This document shows, in pieces, positions 16,564 through 25,191 of a stretch of DNA of 64,000 nucleotides. Position numbers and translations under genes: made by a program. The notes beneath the pieces were generated by a model, which was not told where the DNA came from, made no database searches, and saw only the letters and a list, made by a program, of their open reading frames with translations. Numbering within the stretch: position 1 is the stretch's first letter; each line of letters begins with the position of its first letter. Where the stretch lies: positions 16,257 through 80,256 of the IMG/VR virus record IMGVR_UViG_3300043411_000704; one strand, 5' to 3'. The stretch comes from a virus.

Positions 16564-17367
16564 TCAAATTTTTCCTAAATATTTTTTAATCAGTTTTTTA
16601 TTGTTTGTTGTAAAATCCGGTGTCATATCAACATAATTTATCTTTTTATTATTTTTATGTAATAAAATGAAAGGACTATGACTGACCATGATCACCTGGA
16701 AGTATTTGGCAAGTTCGTCCAGAGTATCAAACAATTCAAGTTGTTTTTCAAGTGAAAGTGCTTTTTCTGGTTCATCCAATAGGACAGTCATAGGTCCAGT
16801 TCGTGGTAAACTATTGATATAATTAACTTCAAATTGGGCGATTGCTCGTTCTTCGGGCGATATAATATTTTCAGGCACGTTGGTCAAACTTGGGGGGTTT
16901 TGTAACATTTGCATGATCTTATTAATCTTAGTTATCCTATACTGTCCTGAACTAGGTTTGGACGCCATTACATCCATTTGTTCGGCTTCTGTAGAAATAC
17001 CGTCTGATGATTGATCAGGGTTTATAAACCATGTCATATCATTCTTCCCCATTTGGTCTGAATCGTTGTAAAAAGTTGGTGTGCCGTCCCATTCAATGAC
17101 CGCATGAGATTTACCCGGTGCATATACATGATAGCAAAACGGATAGTGTGACTGATATTGGGACCCAATTTTTGACGGTTCAGAAATTCGGGAAAATCCA
17201 CCTTTATCAATACCACAATATGCGGCCAGTGTTTTTAATAAAGATGTTTTGTTTGTTCCATTCCCACCAACAATCACATTCAATCCTGGTTTGAACTCAA
17301 ATATTCGATCTTTAATGTTGGGATTATTCATCATAAATCCCGATTTAATCATTGCTCGTTTAATCAT
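16564..17367 (-). CDS. ABC/AAA-type P-loop ATPase (RecF/OLD-like small ATPase)
   Basis: A 267-aa protein with Walker A GGNGTNKTS (residues 34-42), Walker B TVLLDEPEKAL (about 190) and a switch/H-loop VIMVSHSPFIL (about 225). This is the ATP-binding head of the RecF/SMC/OLD group with no inserted coiled coil, too short to be gp46. ATG 17367 is preferred because it overlaps the preceding stop by 8 nt; an upstream in-frame ATG lies within that gene. It follows two unknown genes with coiled-coil character, suggesting a multi-subunit complex acting on DNA or in phage defence, but this is inference. Confidence 0.75.
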   Translation of the reverse strand: MIKRAMIKSGFMMNNPNIKDRIFEFKPGLNVIVGGNGTNKTSLLKTLAAYCGIDKGGFSRISEPSKIGSQYQSHYPFCYHVYAPGKSHAVIEWDGTPTFYNDSDQMGKNDMTWFINPDQSSDGISTEAEQMDVMASKPSSGQYRITKINKIMQMLQNPPSLTNVPENIISPEERAIAQFEVNYINSLPRTGPMTVLLDEPEKALSLEKQLELFDTLDELAKYFQVIMVSHSPFILLHKNNKKINYVDMTPDFTTNNKKLIKKYLGKI

Positions 17368-18802
17368 TTTTAGGTAGATCCTTACCAATTTTTCGCCAGT
17401 CAACGAATGCATTTTTATATAAATCGGACAATTTTACTTCTTTTTCGTCAAATTGGAAGTTGGTAATACTAAAATTTGGACGATTGTTCTTAATCGGGGT
17501 AGGATTATATAGTTTCAACAGACTTTGTGGATTCGCTATGAATTGAGATTTAATCGTTTCTGCTAATTCTTTATTATCTACAGTTCCTACAATTATAGTA
17601 TCTGCTTTGCCAAAAAGCCTAGCACTAATAGTCCATTTACCATTCACTTCTTCAAGTTTAATATCAAACTTATATGCAAATGTTGGATCGACTTCAAGTA
17701 ACTTTTTATAGTTACTTTTAAATGTCGATCTCAGTCTACCAATGTCTAAATAACGACTAAAATCAACTACATCAACTTCAGGTGTCGGACATTCGTCTAA
17801 TATTTTGGTATTGGCATCAATGATATATGCACACTCCAATTCAAATTCCCAATCAGCATGATCTCTATTAATTGCCAAAATCTTATCTGATCCTGGACAA
17901 GTTAGATATAACATTTTAGATTCGTCCATGATATTTTCTGCTATAATAGTGGTCGTCAAATGTGACAACTTTCCGAACCGTGATCCAATAAAACTATATA
18001 ATTGATCTACTGTTGTGAATTCCATGTCCGAACCTACGTGATAGGTTCCTGATAGATTTAACAAGTCAATCTCATATGCTGCATTGAATCGCAGATCTGT
18101 TAGATTTTTAAATATTTCCTTCAGTTGTTTGAAATCCAGAGCGATAACATCTTTCTTGTTATCTGTTGGTTGAATAACGTAAAAACCCTGTTTCACATCG
18201 TAAAATTGTATAAACGGAACTACATATTTCTTCAAATATTCTTCTTTTTCCTGTGCAATCTTTTTAGTATTTTCCGCATCAAGTTCAGCCTTCTTTATAA
18301 GAAAGTGTTTTTCTTGCTCATATGCTTCTTGTTCTCTACGAGAATATTCAGATAATGCATTTCCACATGCTTTGATTGAATCAGATAAAACCAACTTTTC
18401 AACCAAAAATTCACTCTGTGGTATAACTTTAATATTAATTGGTATTACTGGATTAATTTTGTCATAACCTGATTTTTTTGATGGCATAATTCCACCTAAT
18501 TGTAATGAAGATTGATTTCCTAGTCTAGTTCTAAAGTAATCATTTGTCGATTCAACTACTTCACTGATTTCTTTGTTAATTTCTTGGACTACTGTATTTC
18601 TAGTATCCAGCCAAGCACTATATTCAGTTTTTAATTCTTCACTCAATTTTGTTGGTTTATTGATGAATTCATGTAAAAATTCCTTATATGTTCGTTCTCT
18701 GACATCAACATATTCTACTGTCGGGGTCTTTGATGATGATTCAAAATGTGCTAATAATTTCGTAACACCATTACTATCGGTTAATTCTATTGTTTTTTCC
18801 AT
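17360..18802 (-). CDS. Hypothetical coiled-coil protein, 480 aa
   Basis: Residues about 35-95 are helical. A strongly charged coiled coil (EQEKHFLIKKAELDAENTKK region, about 160-200) is followed by a large alpha/beta C-terminal half ending FVDWRKIGKDLPKND. No membrane segment or known motif is visible. The downstream gene is a P-loop ATPase starting inside this gene's stop region, so the two products are probably made in a fixed ratio and may interact. Function unknown. Confidence 0.6.
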   Translation of the reverse strand: MEKTIELTDSNGVTKLLAHFESSSKTPTVEYVDVRERTYKEFLHEFINKPTKLSEELKTEYSAWLDTRNTVVQEINKEISEVVESTNDYFRTRLGNQSSLQLGGIMPSKKSGYDKINPVIPINIKVIPQSEFLVEKLVLSDSIKACGNALSEYSRREQEAYEQEKHFLIKKAELDAENTKKIAQEKEEYLKKYVVPFIQFYDVKQGFYVIQPTDNKKDVIALDFKQLKEIFKNLTDLRFNAAYEIDLLNLSGTYHVGSDMEFTTVDQLYSFIGSRFGKLSHLTTTIIAENIMDESKMLYLTCPGSDKILAINRDHADWEFELECAYIIDANTKILDECPTPEVDVVDFSRYLDIGRLRSTFKSNYKKLLEVDPTFAYKFDIKLEEVNGKWTISARLFGKADTIIVGTVDNKELAETIKSQFIANPQSLLKLYNPTPIKNNRPNFSITNFQFDEKEVKLSDLYKNAFVDWRKIGKDLPKND

Positions 18803-18828
18803 AAATTTTTATTTAGATGAATTATATT

Positions 18829-19434
18829 TTACATTAATTCTTTTGCTTGCTCAAACTCAGATTCATCAACTCCTTCCATACTGAAGTTTAATTTACTCAT
18901 TACATCATCCATTTCAAAAATACCGGTTGATACAGGTCGGTCAATTCGTGCCTGCCAATTATGCCATTGAAAATAACTAATTCGGTTATCAAATTCTGTC
19001 ATGTCACCAACAGGTCGCTCTTTAATAAACGTAAAATTAGATTCAACTATTTTTACATATTCAGCCGCATTATCTTGATCCATATTAATCACAACCAAAA
19101 AATGTTGGTCGTCGTGACCAACATCAAATGTTCTAAAATTTAATTGTGGTTTAGTATCTGGCACTTTTAACTGCGGAACTTCTTGATCCGCAATTTTATA
19201 ACTTTGTCCAAACCCCGGTTCTGAGATTTCAGCATTGACCTGTGATACTGAGTTCTTATATTCTTCCAGACCTTTAGATATATATTCTGCCGCATTTAAT
19301 GCCATTTCGGTATCACCTTTTACTGGACTGTTCAACACTACGGTATGTTTCCATAGTTCCATATCTGGGACATCAGACAATCCGATCTCCATTTTCAATT
19401 TCTGTTTAATAGTTTCTTCGTCAAACTTGATCAT
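18829..19434 (-). CDS. Hypothetical protein, first gene of the ATPase unit
   Basis: A 201-aa, acidic, soluble protein (ends EFEQAKELM). The N-terminus IKFDEETIKQKL is not the MTxKFD leader, because it lacks the spacing. A strand-rich central part (FLVVINMDQDN) suggests an alpha/beta domain. It has its own early-type promoter, whose -35 lies in the palindrome of the upstream terminator. It leads the unit of this gene, the 480-aa coiled-coil gene, the ATPase and the 73-aa gene. Confidence 0.6.
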   Translation of the reverse strand: MIKFDEETIKQKLKMEIGLSDVPDMELWKHTVVLNSPVKGDTEMALNAAEYISKGLEEYKNSVSQVNAEISEPGFGQSYKIADQEVPQLKVPDTKPQLNFRTFDVGHDDQHFLVVINMDQDNAAEYVKIVESNFTFIKERPVGDMTEFDNRISYFQWHNWQARIDRPVSTGIFEMDDVMSKLNFSMEGVDESEFEQAKELM

Positions 19435-19439
19435 GTTCT

Positions 19440-19468
19440 ATATTAAACCATAAAAAAACCGATTTCAA
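19440..19468 (-). promoter_or_regulatory. Early-type promoter embedded in a terminator palindrome
   Basis: Minus-strand TTGAAA (19468-19463), 17-bp spacer, TAATAT (19445-19440), 5 nt to the ATG at 19434. The -35 lies in the right half of the terminator stem at 19457-19488, so termination and re-initiation are physically coupled. Confidence 0.5.
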
Positions 19469-19488
19469 CTAATTAGTTGAAATCGGTT
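19451..19488 (-). terminator. Strong terminator after the candidate ncRNA
   Basis: A perfect palindrome AACCGATTTCAACTAA/TTAGTTGAAATCGGTT (19457-19488), followed on the minus strand by a run of T (19458-19452). It closes the transcript that covers the structured stretch at 19.5-19.7 kb. Confidence 0.8.
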
Positions 19489-19703
19489 CAAGTTTCCTAT
19501 TCAAAGAGTTATGTAGACAAAATCTAAAACAAAATCAAAGACGCCATTTTTCTCAAAGACCTAATCAAAATCAAAGACTGGTAATCAATAAATTCCGAAA
19601 AATGGCCGATAGTTGTTAGTGGATTACCACCATTTTATTTCATTCCAAGAAAGCGCTCTATCCAGAGCAAGGTTTTGTATTTTTATGTTCTTTGAATAGG
19701 AAT
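19457..19703 (-). ncRNA. Candidate structured RNA with pseudoknot
   Basis: A 300-nt non-coding gap. A 14-bp closing helix pairs TTCCTATTCAAAGA (19494-19507) with TCTTTGAATAGGAA (19689-19702). Inside are a GCTCT/AGAGC hairpin (19655-19668) and two interleaved helices: GCCATTTTTC (19543-19552) with GAAAAATGGC (19597-19606), and TGGTAATC (19579-19586) with GATTACCA (19622-19629). The interleaving means a pseudoknot. Minus-strand GTCTTTGA occurs three times. An intrinsic terminator follows immediately on the minus strand, which sets the direction. It may be transcribed by read-through of the terminator at 19706 or processed from it; no good promoter of its own is seen. Confidence 0.6.
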
Positions 19704-19705
19704 AA

Positions 19706-19733
19706 AGAAAAACTGGTTAGCCAAATTAACCAA
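19706..19733 (-). terminator. Terminator after the gene at 19753
   Basis: On the minus strand TGGTTA (19732-19727), a 7-nt loop, TAACCA (19719-19714), then GTTTTTC. It lies 20 bp after the stop of the 19753-20709 gene. The short stem may allow read-through into the structured RNA. Confidence 0.6.
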
Positions 19734-19752
19734 CCGAATTTTTCACCTTAAA

Positions 19753-20709
19753 TTATTTACCTAGATTATCAATTTCCTGATAAATGTCTGCCAGTGCATT
19801 AGGAATCACAATTTTATATGCCGAGACTTCTCTAATCTTCTCCAGACGACGAGTTTGAAGAACTGAATTCAGGGATTCTAATTCATTCTGATATTTCTGG
19901 AATCGCATATTATATTCTCGCGAAATAGTATCAAACTCATTACTAGCTTTAACGGATGCTAGGGTAAATTCCCTTTGTAGTTCTGCATTCTTTTCAGTTA
20001 CCCGATTCTGAATACGTGCCTTATATGAATTCAACTTAGATTCATATTCCCGATGTTTGGCTTGAAGATCAAAATATTCCTTATTAATTCGATCTTGGTC
20101 GAAATTAGACTTTGCAAACATCGGAATCTCTGTTTGCTGTCCATTTTGAAGAATCTTATGGAATCCCACGACTGGCCCACCAGCAAGATCATTCTTGATG
20201 TTAGACATCACACCACCCGTATGGATATACTTCCCTATATGGGAAGCCTGTGCCTCTAGCGCATAATATTCGGCTCTTTCTGCAATGGAAAGTTCACCAA
20301 CCGCATCGGTTTCAGTCCATGCCTTGACACCAAGAGGTTTATTAAACACTGGTGCGGTCTCTGTGAATTCTGGAATCTTTTCCTCATCAGTAAGAAATTC
20401 AGATGCATCGCATGTTCGATAAAACTCTAGTAATGTTGTCTTTGCCTTAATTGCTTCTTTAAGCCATGCAGACAGTGCAAAATATCGTCCTTCCTTTGTC
20501 CAATCATCAACCTCAACTTGAGTCGAGGTCGTAACCCAATGGGGCTTGCCATCAAGGACCACATTATAGTTAAATGCTCTTGCACCAGAAAGGCGTTTAC
20601 TAATGATCGTGTTTTGTTCCTTCAACAAATTACTAATATGATTAGCATGTGAAGATGAAATTCCTTCTTTTGCGAAGAAAACTAGATTGTGTTTTTGGTT
20701 TGTTTTCAT
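19753..20709 (-). CDS. Hypothetical protein, single-gene early unit
   Basis: A 318-aa protein. The first half is globular (WVTTSTQVEVDDW; YFALSAWLKEAIKAKTTLLE). Residues about 215-300 form a long coiled coil (EYFDLQAKHREYESKLN to NELESLNSVLQTRR). It has the best consensus promoter of the window (TTGACA-17-TATAAT) and its own terminator, so it should be abundant early. No catalytic motif is recognised. Confidence 0.65.
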   Translation of the reverse strand: MKTNQKHNLVFFAKEGISSSHANHISNLLKEQNTIISKRLSGARAFNYNVVLDGKPHWVTTSTQVEVDDWTKEGRYFALSAWLKEAIKAKTTLLEFYRTCDASEFLTDEEKIPEFTETAPVFNKPLGVKAWTETDAVGELSIAERAEYYALEAQASHIGKYIHTGGVMSNIKNDLAGGPVVGFHKILQNGQQTEIPMFAKSNFDQDRINKEYFDLQAKHREYESKLNSYKARIQNRVTEKNAELQREFTLASVKASNEFDTISREYNMRFQKYQNELESLNSVLQTRRLEKIREVSAYKIVIPNALADIYQEIDNLGK

Positions 20710-20718
20710 AAGTTATTG

Positions 20719-20747
20719 ATTATAGTCTATGTGTTTTAGTGTGTCAA
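20719..20747 (-). promoter_or_regulatory. Consensus sigma70-type promoter
   Basis: Minus-strand TTGACA (20747-20742), 17-bp spacer, TATAAT (20724-20719); both hexamers match the bacterial consensus exactly. Nine nt separate it from the ATG at 20709, leaving at most a 2-3-nt leader. Confidence 0.85.
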
Positions 20748-20754
20748 GTTAAAT

Positions 20755-20961
20755 TTAGATGAATATTGATCCTTCTTGTCCTGGTTCATTACTATTGGTG
20801 CAATTCAACGTGTGGTCCGATGCTTTTGGGCATCTTTTATTTCCGCATAAAGGACATATAACCATCCACCAAACATACTGGTCCCGTTCACCCACATTAG
20901 GATAATTTAATGCATTACACCTGTGGCAATCACACCAATGATATTTTTGTTCGGTCTTCAT
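20755..20961 (-). CDS. Small zinc-ribbon protein
   Basis: A 68-aa protein with CDCHRC (residues 10-15) and CPLCGNKRC (about 36-44), plus a further cysteine near residue 53. The paired C-x2-C knuckles make a zinc ribbon or rubredoxin-like fold. It starts 1 nt after the Dda-like helicase stop, so it is co-transcribed. Possible roles are nucleic-acid or RNA-polymerase binding; nothing more specific can be said. Confidence 0.6.
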   Translation of the reverse strand: MKTEQKYHWCDCHRCNALNYPNVGERDQYVWWMVICPLCGNKRCPKASDHTLNCTNSNEPGQEGSIFI

Positions 20962-20962
20962 T

Positions 20963-22297
20963 TCACATTATATATAGCATTTCTCGTGGTCTTGTGCAAG
21001 AGGTATAAAAAATACGTTTTTGTTCATCAATATTCTGATTTAATCTGATGTCTGTATAGACAACAAAACAATTGGTGTAGGTGCTCCCTTGGGCTCGATG
21101 CCCAGTGATTGAATAATTGAATCCCACGTCTGAGAAATTATCTTGGAAGCCGAAATATTTACCCCATTTTTGACCTCTACGAACCGCTTCTTTTTCACTT
21201 TTTGCATCGTCCGCCAGTTTTTTCAATACCTGTTGGTATATTTTTTGAGACTTTTCATGTAAAATATGAATATTATGTGCCTCTTCTTCGGATTCAACTG
21301 CTGCATCATAATAATGAAACTGATGCCCGTATAATTCTTTCTGGCTAACGGTTAATCCTAATACTTCAAGGTCTTCATTTGTATTATATAATATTTCATC
21401 TGGTGAATCTCCTTTGATCGGTCGATTCACCACCAGTTTTTCACCGATCACAATTTTGGGTGCATTCATACCGTATTTCATACCCCGTATAAGTTGGTTA
21501 AAATTATCAACCACCACATTTCTCCAACTAATGACCTTACAATGATCTGCATTGTTATCAAATTCGGTTGAACAGAAATAATGTTTTAACAACGTGTTAA
21601 TAACCTCTGGTTGATTTTTATTCAAAATCGCAACACCTTGGTGATCAATCACATTTTTTTGTCCAATATTAAACTGAAATTCATTTTTTAAAATTTGTTG
21701 AGAAGTCTCAATAATAGGATTACCCTTTGCCTGTCTAACAATTTCAGTCAATTCATATTGTTTAATCCCATATTTTTCTCTCTGATCCTCCAACATAGGA
21801 ATCGAATGTTCGTGATTAACCGGATTAATCTGATTTTTATCACCAATGAATATAATTTTCACACCCCGATAATTCTGATCTTCCATCTCATGGAACAATT
21901 CGTCTGCCAACATAGAAGACTCGTCTACAAAGATAATATCATATAGTGCAAATTTTGATGGACTACTTTTATCTCTTTCATACACTTCTTTACCGTTGTT
22001 AGTGATCTTATGTTTTAGACCTAGTAATGAATGAACTGTTGTGAACTTGACCCGTGCCTGATCTTCTGGAGAAAACATCTGTTTAATCACACGCAGGGCT
22101 TTATTTGTGGGGGAAATCACTGCAATATTATTATGAGCCGCCTCATTGATAATTTTACTAACTAATTGAGTAGTTAGTAACGATTTACCGCTACCAGCAG
22201 GTCCATTTAATAGTGCCTTATGGTAGTCTTGATCACCCTGGACAAATTTCCAAAGGTTATCAAATATCGGTTGTTGATGTTCTGTTAGTTTTATCAT
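20963..22297 (-). CDS. dda: Dda-like superfamily 1B DNA helicase
   Basis: A 444-aa helicase, close to T4 Dda (439 aa). Walker A is NGPAGSGKS (31-39), Walker B is IIFVDESSM, motif III is IFIGDKNQINPV, and the C-terminal SITGHRAQGSTY and YTSCTRPRE are the late SF1 (RecD/Pif1-type) motifs. T4 Dda moves 5' to 3' on ssDNA, clears bound proteins and assists origin initiation. ATG 22297 is chosen; the frame is open to 22360, but that would run into the upstream gene. It sits 5 nt after that gene's stop. Confidence 0.9.
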   Translation of the reverse strand: MIKLTEHQQPIFDNLWKFVQGDQDYHKALLNGPAGSGKSLLTTQLVSKIINEAAHNNIAVISPTNKALRVIKQMFSPEDQARVKFTTVHSLLGLKHKITNNGKEVYERDKSSPSKFALYDIIFVDESSMLADELFHEMEDQNYRGVKIIFIGDKNQINPVNHEHSIPMLEDQREKYGIKQYELTEIVRQAKGNPIIETSQQILKNEFQFNIGQKNVIDHQGVAILNKNQPEVINTLLKHYFCSTEFDNNADHCKVISWRNVVVDNFNQLIRGMKYGMNAPKIVIGEKLVVNRPIKGDSPDEILYNTNEDLEVLGLTVSQKELYGHQFHYYDAAVESEEEAHNIHILHEKSQKIYQQVLKKLADDAKSEKEAVRRGQKWGKYFGFQDNFSDVGFNYSITGHRAQGSTYTNCFVVYTDIRLNQNIDEQKRIFYTSCTRPREMLYIM

Positions 22298-22302
22298 GTC
22301 GT

Positions 22303-22599
22303 TCACCAAGAAATTGTGGTGTAAGTTAATCCGTTGATAGTATGTGTTGTTATATAACAAACTATTCTCAATTTAATATATTTTTTAATATAATTAAATT
22401 CATCTATTGAGAAATCACACTCGACCGCTTTCAGCTTTTCAAGATACCATCTACCATCGGATAGGGCATCATATTCCATACTATTAGTAATCAGTTGAAT
22501 ACTGCATTCATTATTAATTGAAATTCTCTTTATCATTCGGATAATAGTGTTTGCATAATCTTGCAATTCTATTATTTGATCAGCCTTTAAACGTTTCAT
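22303..22599 (-). CDS. Hypothetical protein
   Basis: A 98-aa helical protein (RLKADQIIELQDYANTIIRM). No family recognised. It lies 5 nt upstream of dda and 28 nt downstream of the nucleotidyltransferase-like gene; no clear promoter of its own is visible. Confidence 0.55.
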   Translation of the reverse strand: MKRLKADQIIELQDYANTIIRMIKRISINNECSIQLITNSMEYDALSDGRWYLEKLKAVECDFSIDEFNYIKKYIKLRIVCYITTHTINGLTYTTISW

Positions 22600-22627
22600 A
22601 TAAATTTTGAAATTAATAGTAATCTAA

Positions 22628-23242
22628 CTATGATATGCACCCATTCATATGTTTAGCTAACCATGTCATTGATGGTTCGTCAAGAAGATCTGCCGCCACT
22701 GATTCGGCTGATAAATCATCAACCACATCTAAATCCATTTTATTCTTGATCTTCGGTATATAATACTCCACCCTCTCACGACCATCAATGGCGGTCGTCT
22801 TTTTAGCTGCTTCAACGACATCATCAAAATATTGAACAGGTTGTCTGTGCCAGAAAAATTGACGAATTGGTTTATCCAAAACCATCACACAAATAGGAAG
22901 CCAGAACGGAACGACAATTCTATAGTGACGTTTAACACCTTCTAAACAATGAGCAGTCTCATTATTAATCCTCATATTATAATAAGTGTTCTTTCTATTG
23001 TTTAGAAACCTAGTTATTCTGTTCACAAAGTCTTCTGCTTTACTCTGATCATCAGTGAATAAATCTAAATCACCTGGAATTTTGATCGCTTTCTTTCTAG
23101 TGATTGCCATTGCAATACTTCCACCAAGTGCAACACCAGACTGTTGTGCAATTTTTAAAACCAAAGAATTCTTTATAATCCATTCATTTCCTACAGACCC
23201 ATAAATTTCTTGTAATGCTGTTATTTTTTTAGGTATAGTCAT
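22628..23242 (-). CDS. Nucleotidyltransferase-fold protein
   Basis: A 204-aa protein with GGSIAMAITR (40-49) followed by GDLDLF (57-62). This is the G-G-S...D-x-D signature of the DNA polymerase beta/minimal nucleotidyltransferase superfamily, with D58 and D60 as metal ligands. A third acidic residue is not obvious. Such enzymes transfer nucleotides to RNA ends, proteins or small molecules, and include toxin-type MenT/AbiEii proteins; the substrate here is unknown. It is followed by an unknown gene and dda on the same strand. Confidence 0.6.
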   Translation of the reverse strand: MTIPKKITALQEIYGSVGNEWIIKNSLVLKIAQQSGVALGGSIAMAITRKKAIKIPGDLDLFTDDQSKAEDFVNRITRFLNNRKNTYYNMRINNETAHCLEGVKRHYRIVVPFWLPICVMVLDKPIRQFFWHRQPVQYFDDVVEAAKKTTAIDGRERVEYYIPKIKNKMDLDVVDDLSAESVAADLLDEPSMTWLAKHMNGCIS

Positions 23243-23245
23243 ATT

Positions 23246-23626
23246 TTAATGGTAATGTGATAGGATAAATAATTTATTGTGCCAAACTTTTTCATCTGAC
23301 TTGATGAATCTGAGCAAACCCTTTTCGTTCAACCATTTACAAGTGTTTTCCATATATTGATCATCAATTTTATGCGGTGATAATTCTGTAAAGTCTAACA
23401 TTTCGTCACCCCATTCAGACCCAACTGCAATACAATATCCGGCAATACAATAATCATTATTCATTCCATCATATAAAATGCCCATCGTATTTTTTGCACC
23501 TTTTCCACACCATGGGAATTTTAGAGGCTCGATAAGATTATTATAAATCTCGTCATCACAAGTTTCAATTTTATCCAAATCTAATTGGACACCGTAAATT
23601 ATATATGTTTCTGCTAGTGTGCCCAT
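23246..23626 (-). CDS. Hypothetical protein
   Basis: A 126-aa protein with a beta-rich N-terminal half and several cysteines (C23, C40, C60, C65) not arranged as a zinc site. AIAGYCIAVGSEWGDE-like strand-turn-strand segments suggest a compact domain. It is separated by 3 nt from its downstream neighbour. No family recognised. Confidence 0.55.
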   Translation of the reverse strand: MGTLAETYIIYGVQLDLDKIETCDDEIYNNLIEPLKFPWCGKGAKNTMGILYDGMNNDYCIAGYCIAVGSEWGDEMLDFTELSPHKIDDQYMENTCKWLNEKGLLRFIKSDEKVWHNKLFILSHYH

Positions 23627-23628
23627 AT

Positions 23629-24081
23629 TTATTCACTTTTAATTCTTTTTGTATCGTCCAAAAATTCGGTTAAAAATTTCTTATTTCGTTCTAATTCTCG
23701 TAATTGTGCAGCTTCTTGATAGGGAATATAAAATGCATTATAAAGTCTTTCCATATCCTTTTCTGAAAAAAAGGTATACCCATATTGAAACATATAAACT
23801 TCGTTATAAGAAATTTTCTGCAACGAATATGACAAACATTTATGTTCATATAAACTAAAGACAGATGAATTAACAACCCATTCAGATGGAGGAAATTTTT
23901 TTAGATCCTCGATAACAGTATCAACTATTTGTTTAGATAATTTATCTTTCTCTGATAATTCGGGTATATTAATTTTTACTTCTGGTATATCGTTAGAATA
24001 ATCAGATTCAGTTTGTGAACAACATTGTGGATTTCCAATTATCGAATCCCATACTAGTTTCAATTTTTGTTTTATACTCAT
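23629..24081 (-). CDS. Hypothetical protein
   Basis: A 150-aa soluble, charged protein with a helical C-terminus (QEAAQLRELERNKKFLTEFL). It ends 2 nt before the start of the gene at 23626. No motif recognised. Confidence 0.55.
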   Translation of the reverse strand: MSIKQKLKLVWDSIIGNPQCCSQTESDYSNDIPEVKINIPELSEKDKLSKQIVDTVIEDLKKFPPSEWVVNSSVFSLYEHKCLSYSLQKISYNEVYMFQYGYTFFSEKDMERLYNAFYIPYQEAAQLRELERNKKFLTEFLDDTKRIKSE

Positions 24082-24085
24082 ATAA

Positions 24086-24712
24086 TTATGATTTGATCAT
24101 GATTTTTTGACCACGAATGGGTTGGTTTTCCTCATATAGTTTCTTAAACTTATCTTTTCCGATTCGATAAAATTTCATTGCTTCTTTTTTAGAATTGAAT
24201 TCCTTACAAATTCCTTTGGTATAAATCGAATATGTGCTAGATGGTAGAAGTTTGCCACTATCTAGATAGTGTCTGACGACATGGGACGGAACACTTAAAT
24301 CAACCAATAAGTGCTGTCTCTTCCTATAAAATTTCTCTTCCCCTTTCTCTGAAACAACAACAAATTCTTTATCAGAAGATATAGAATTATATTGCACAGT
24401 TAGCAATGTTTCGGATGAAACATATTGATAATAATGTTTATACCATCGTCTACCATCGTGCATACTATTATATAGTGCTCCGTTATAACTCACATATTTT
24501 TGTATAATGGTTTTTTTATTAGAAAACCCTTTTTTGATAAAAAAATCTCGCACTGCTTGATTTCTATTTTTATAAACGGCAATTACATTGCCGTTATCGT
24601 CTAATTTAGCAACATGATACTGGTCCAAACAACCAGATTTTTCGGCCTCATGGTTAGCTTTAATCACTTTGTTTTTTATTTCGTTCATATAATTATGTTG
24701 GAATTCCTCCAA
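24086..24712 (-). CDS. NUMOD-like DNA-binding protein (no nuclease motif)
   Basis: A 208-aa basic protein with three short repeats of the form strand-basic loop-helix. The last (ICKEFNSKKEAMKFYRIGKD, about 170-189) resembles the NUMOD1-type helix-turn-helix that follows homing nucleases. Another is VIAVYKNRNQAVRDFF. No HNH or GIY-YIG catalytic motif is present, so it may be a nuclease-free relic or a regulator. The frame opens at TTG 24712; ATG 24688 is an alternative start. Confidence 0.5.
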   Translation of the reverse strand: MEEFQHNYMNEIKNKVIKANHEAEKSGCLDQYHVAKLDDNGNVIAVYKNRNQAVRDFFIKKGFSNKKTIIQKYVSYNGALYNSMHDGRRWYKHYYQYVSSETLLTVQYNSISSDKEFVVVSEKGEEKFYRKRQHLLVDLSVPSHVVRHYLDSGKLLPSSTYSIYTKGICKEFNSKKEAMKFYRIGKDKFKKLYEENQPIRGQKIMIKS

Positions 24713-24753
24713 TTTTATTCTTTTAGTTAAATCTTTTTCTGGAATTCATATAT

Positions 24754-25185
24754 TTAACATAAATCAATGGGTATTTCACCGGTTTTAGTTGATTTTGATG
24801 CTAATTTATCACAATAATTATTCCAATGGTTGAGTGGATCATGACCCTTCAACCAGCACAGTCTAATATTTTCATTAATCATCGGACATAATTCATCCCA
24901 CATATCTATGTTCGCTCTTTTCTTCCAGCCTTCCATAATAGTATTCACCACATATTTTGAATCACTGTAAATTGTTGTATCCCAATCATGTTCAATCTTT
25001 TTGATTGCCTCCATAACTGCCTTGATCTCCATTCGATTGTTAGTCGTATTCTTCATCCTACCATATCCATCAACTATCAGTTGATCATTATCATCAACAA
25101 TAGCATATGCATACCCACCTATATTATGGGCTCCTCTGGTGTTGAAATCACATGCACCATCTGTATAAATTTTTACTTTCTTCAT
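24754..25185 (-). CDS. rnh: Ribonuclease HI
   Basis: A 143-aa protein with the four-acid RNase HI active site: YTDGAC (D9), NRMEIKAVMEAI (E53), IYSDSKYVVN (D75) and a C-terminal NHWNNYCDKLA, with the basic-loop equivalent WLKGHDPLNHW. It removes RNA primers from Okazaki fragments and from R-loops. It differs from T4 Rnh, which is a FEN/5'-nuclease family protein, so the phage uses a bacterial-type enzyme. An early-type promoter ends 6 nt before the ATG. Confidence 0.9.
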   Translation of the reverse strand: MKKVKIYTDGACDFNTRGAHNIGGYAYAIVDDNDQLIVDGYGRMKNTTNNRMEIKAVMEAIKKIEHDWDTTIYSDSKYVVNTIMEGWKKRANIDMWDELCPMINENIRLCWLKGHDPLNHWNNYCDKLASKSTKTGEIPIDLC

Positions 25186-25191
25186 TATCTA

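Noticed and set aside
16564-17367. gp46 recombination ATPase
   Set aside because: Too short and without the central coiled-coil and zinc-hook region; the fold is that of a small RecF/OLD-like ATPase.
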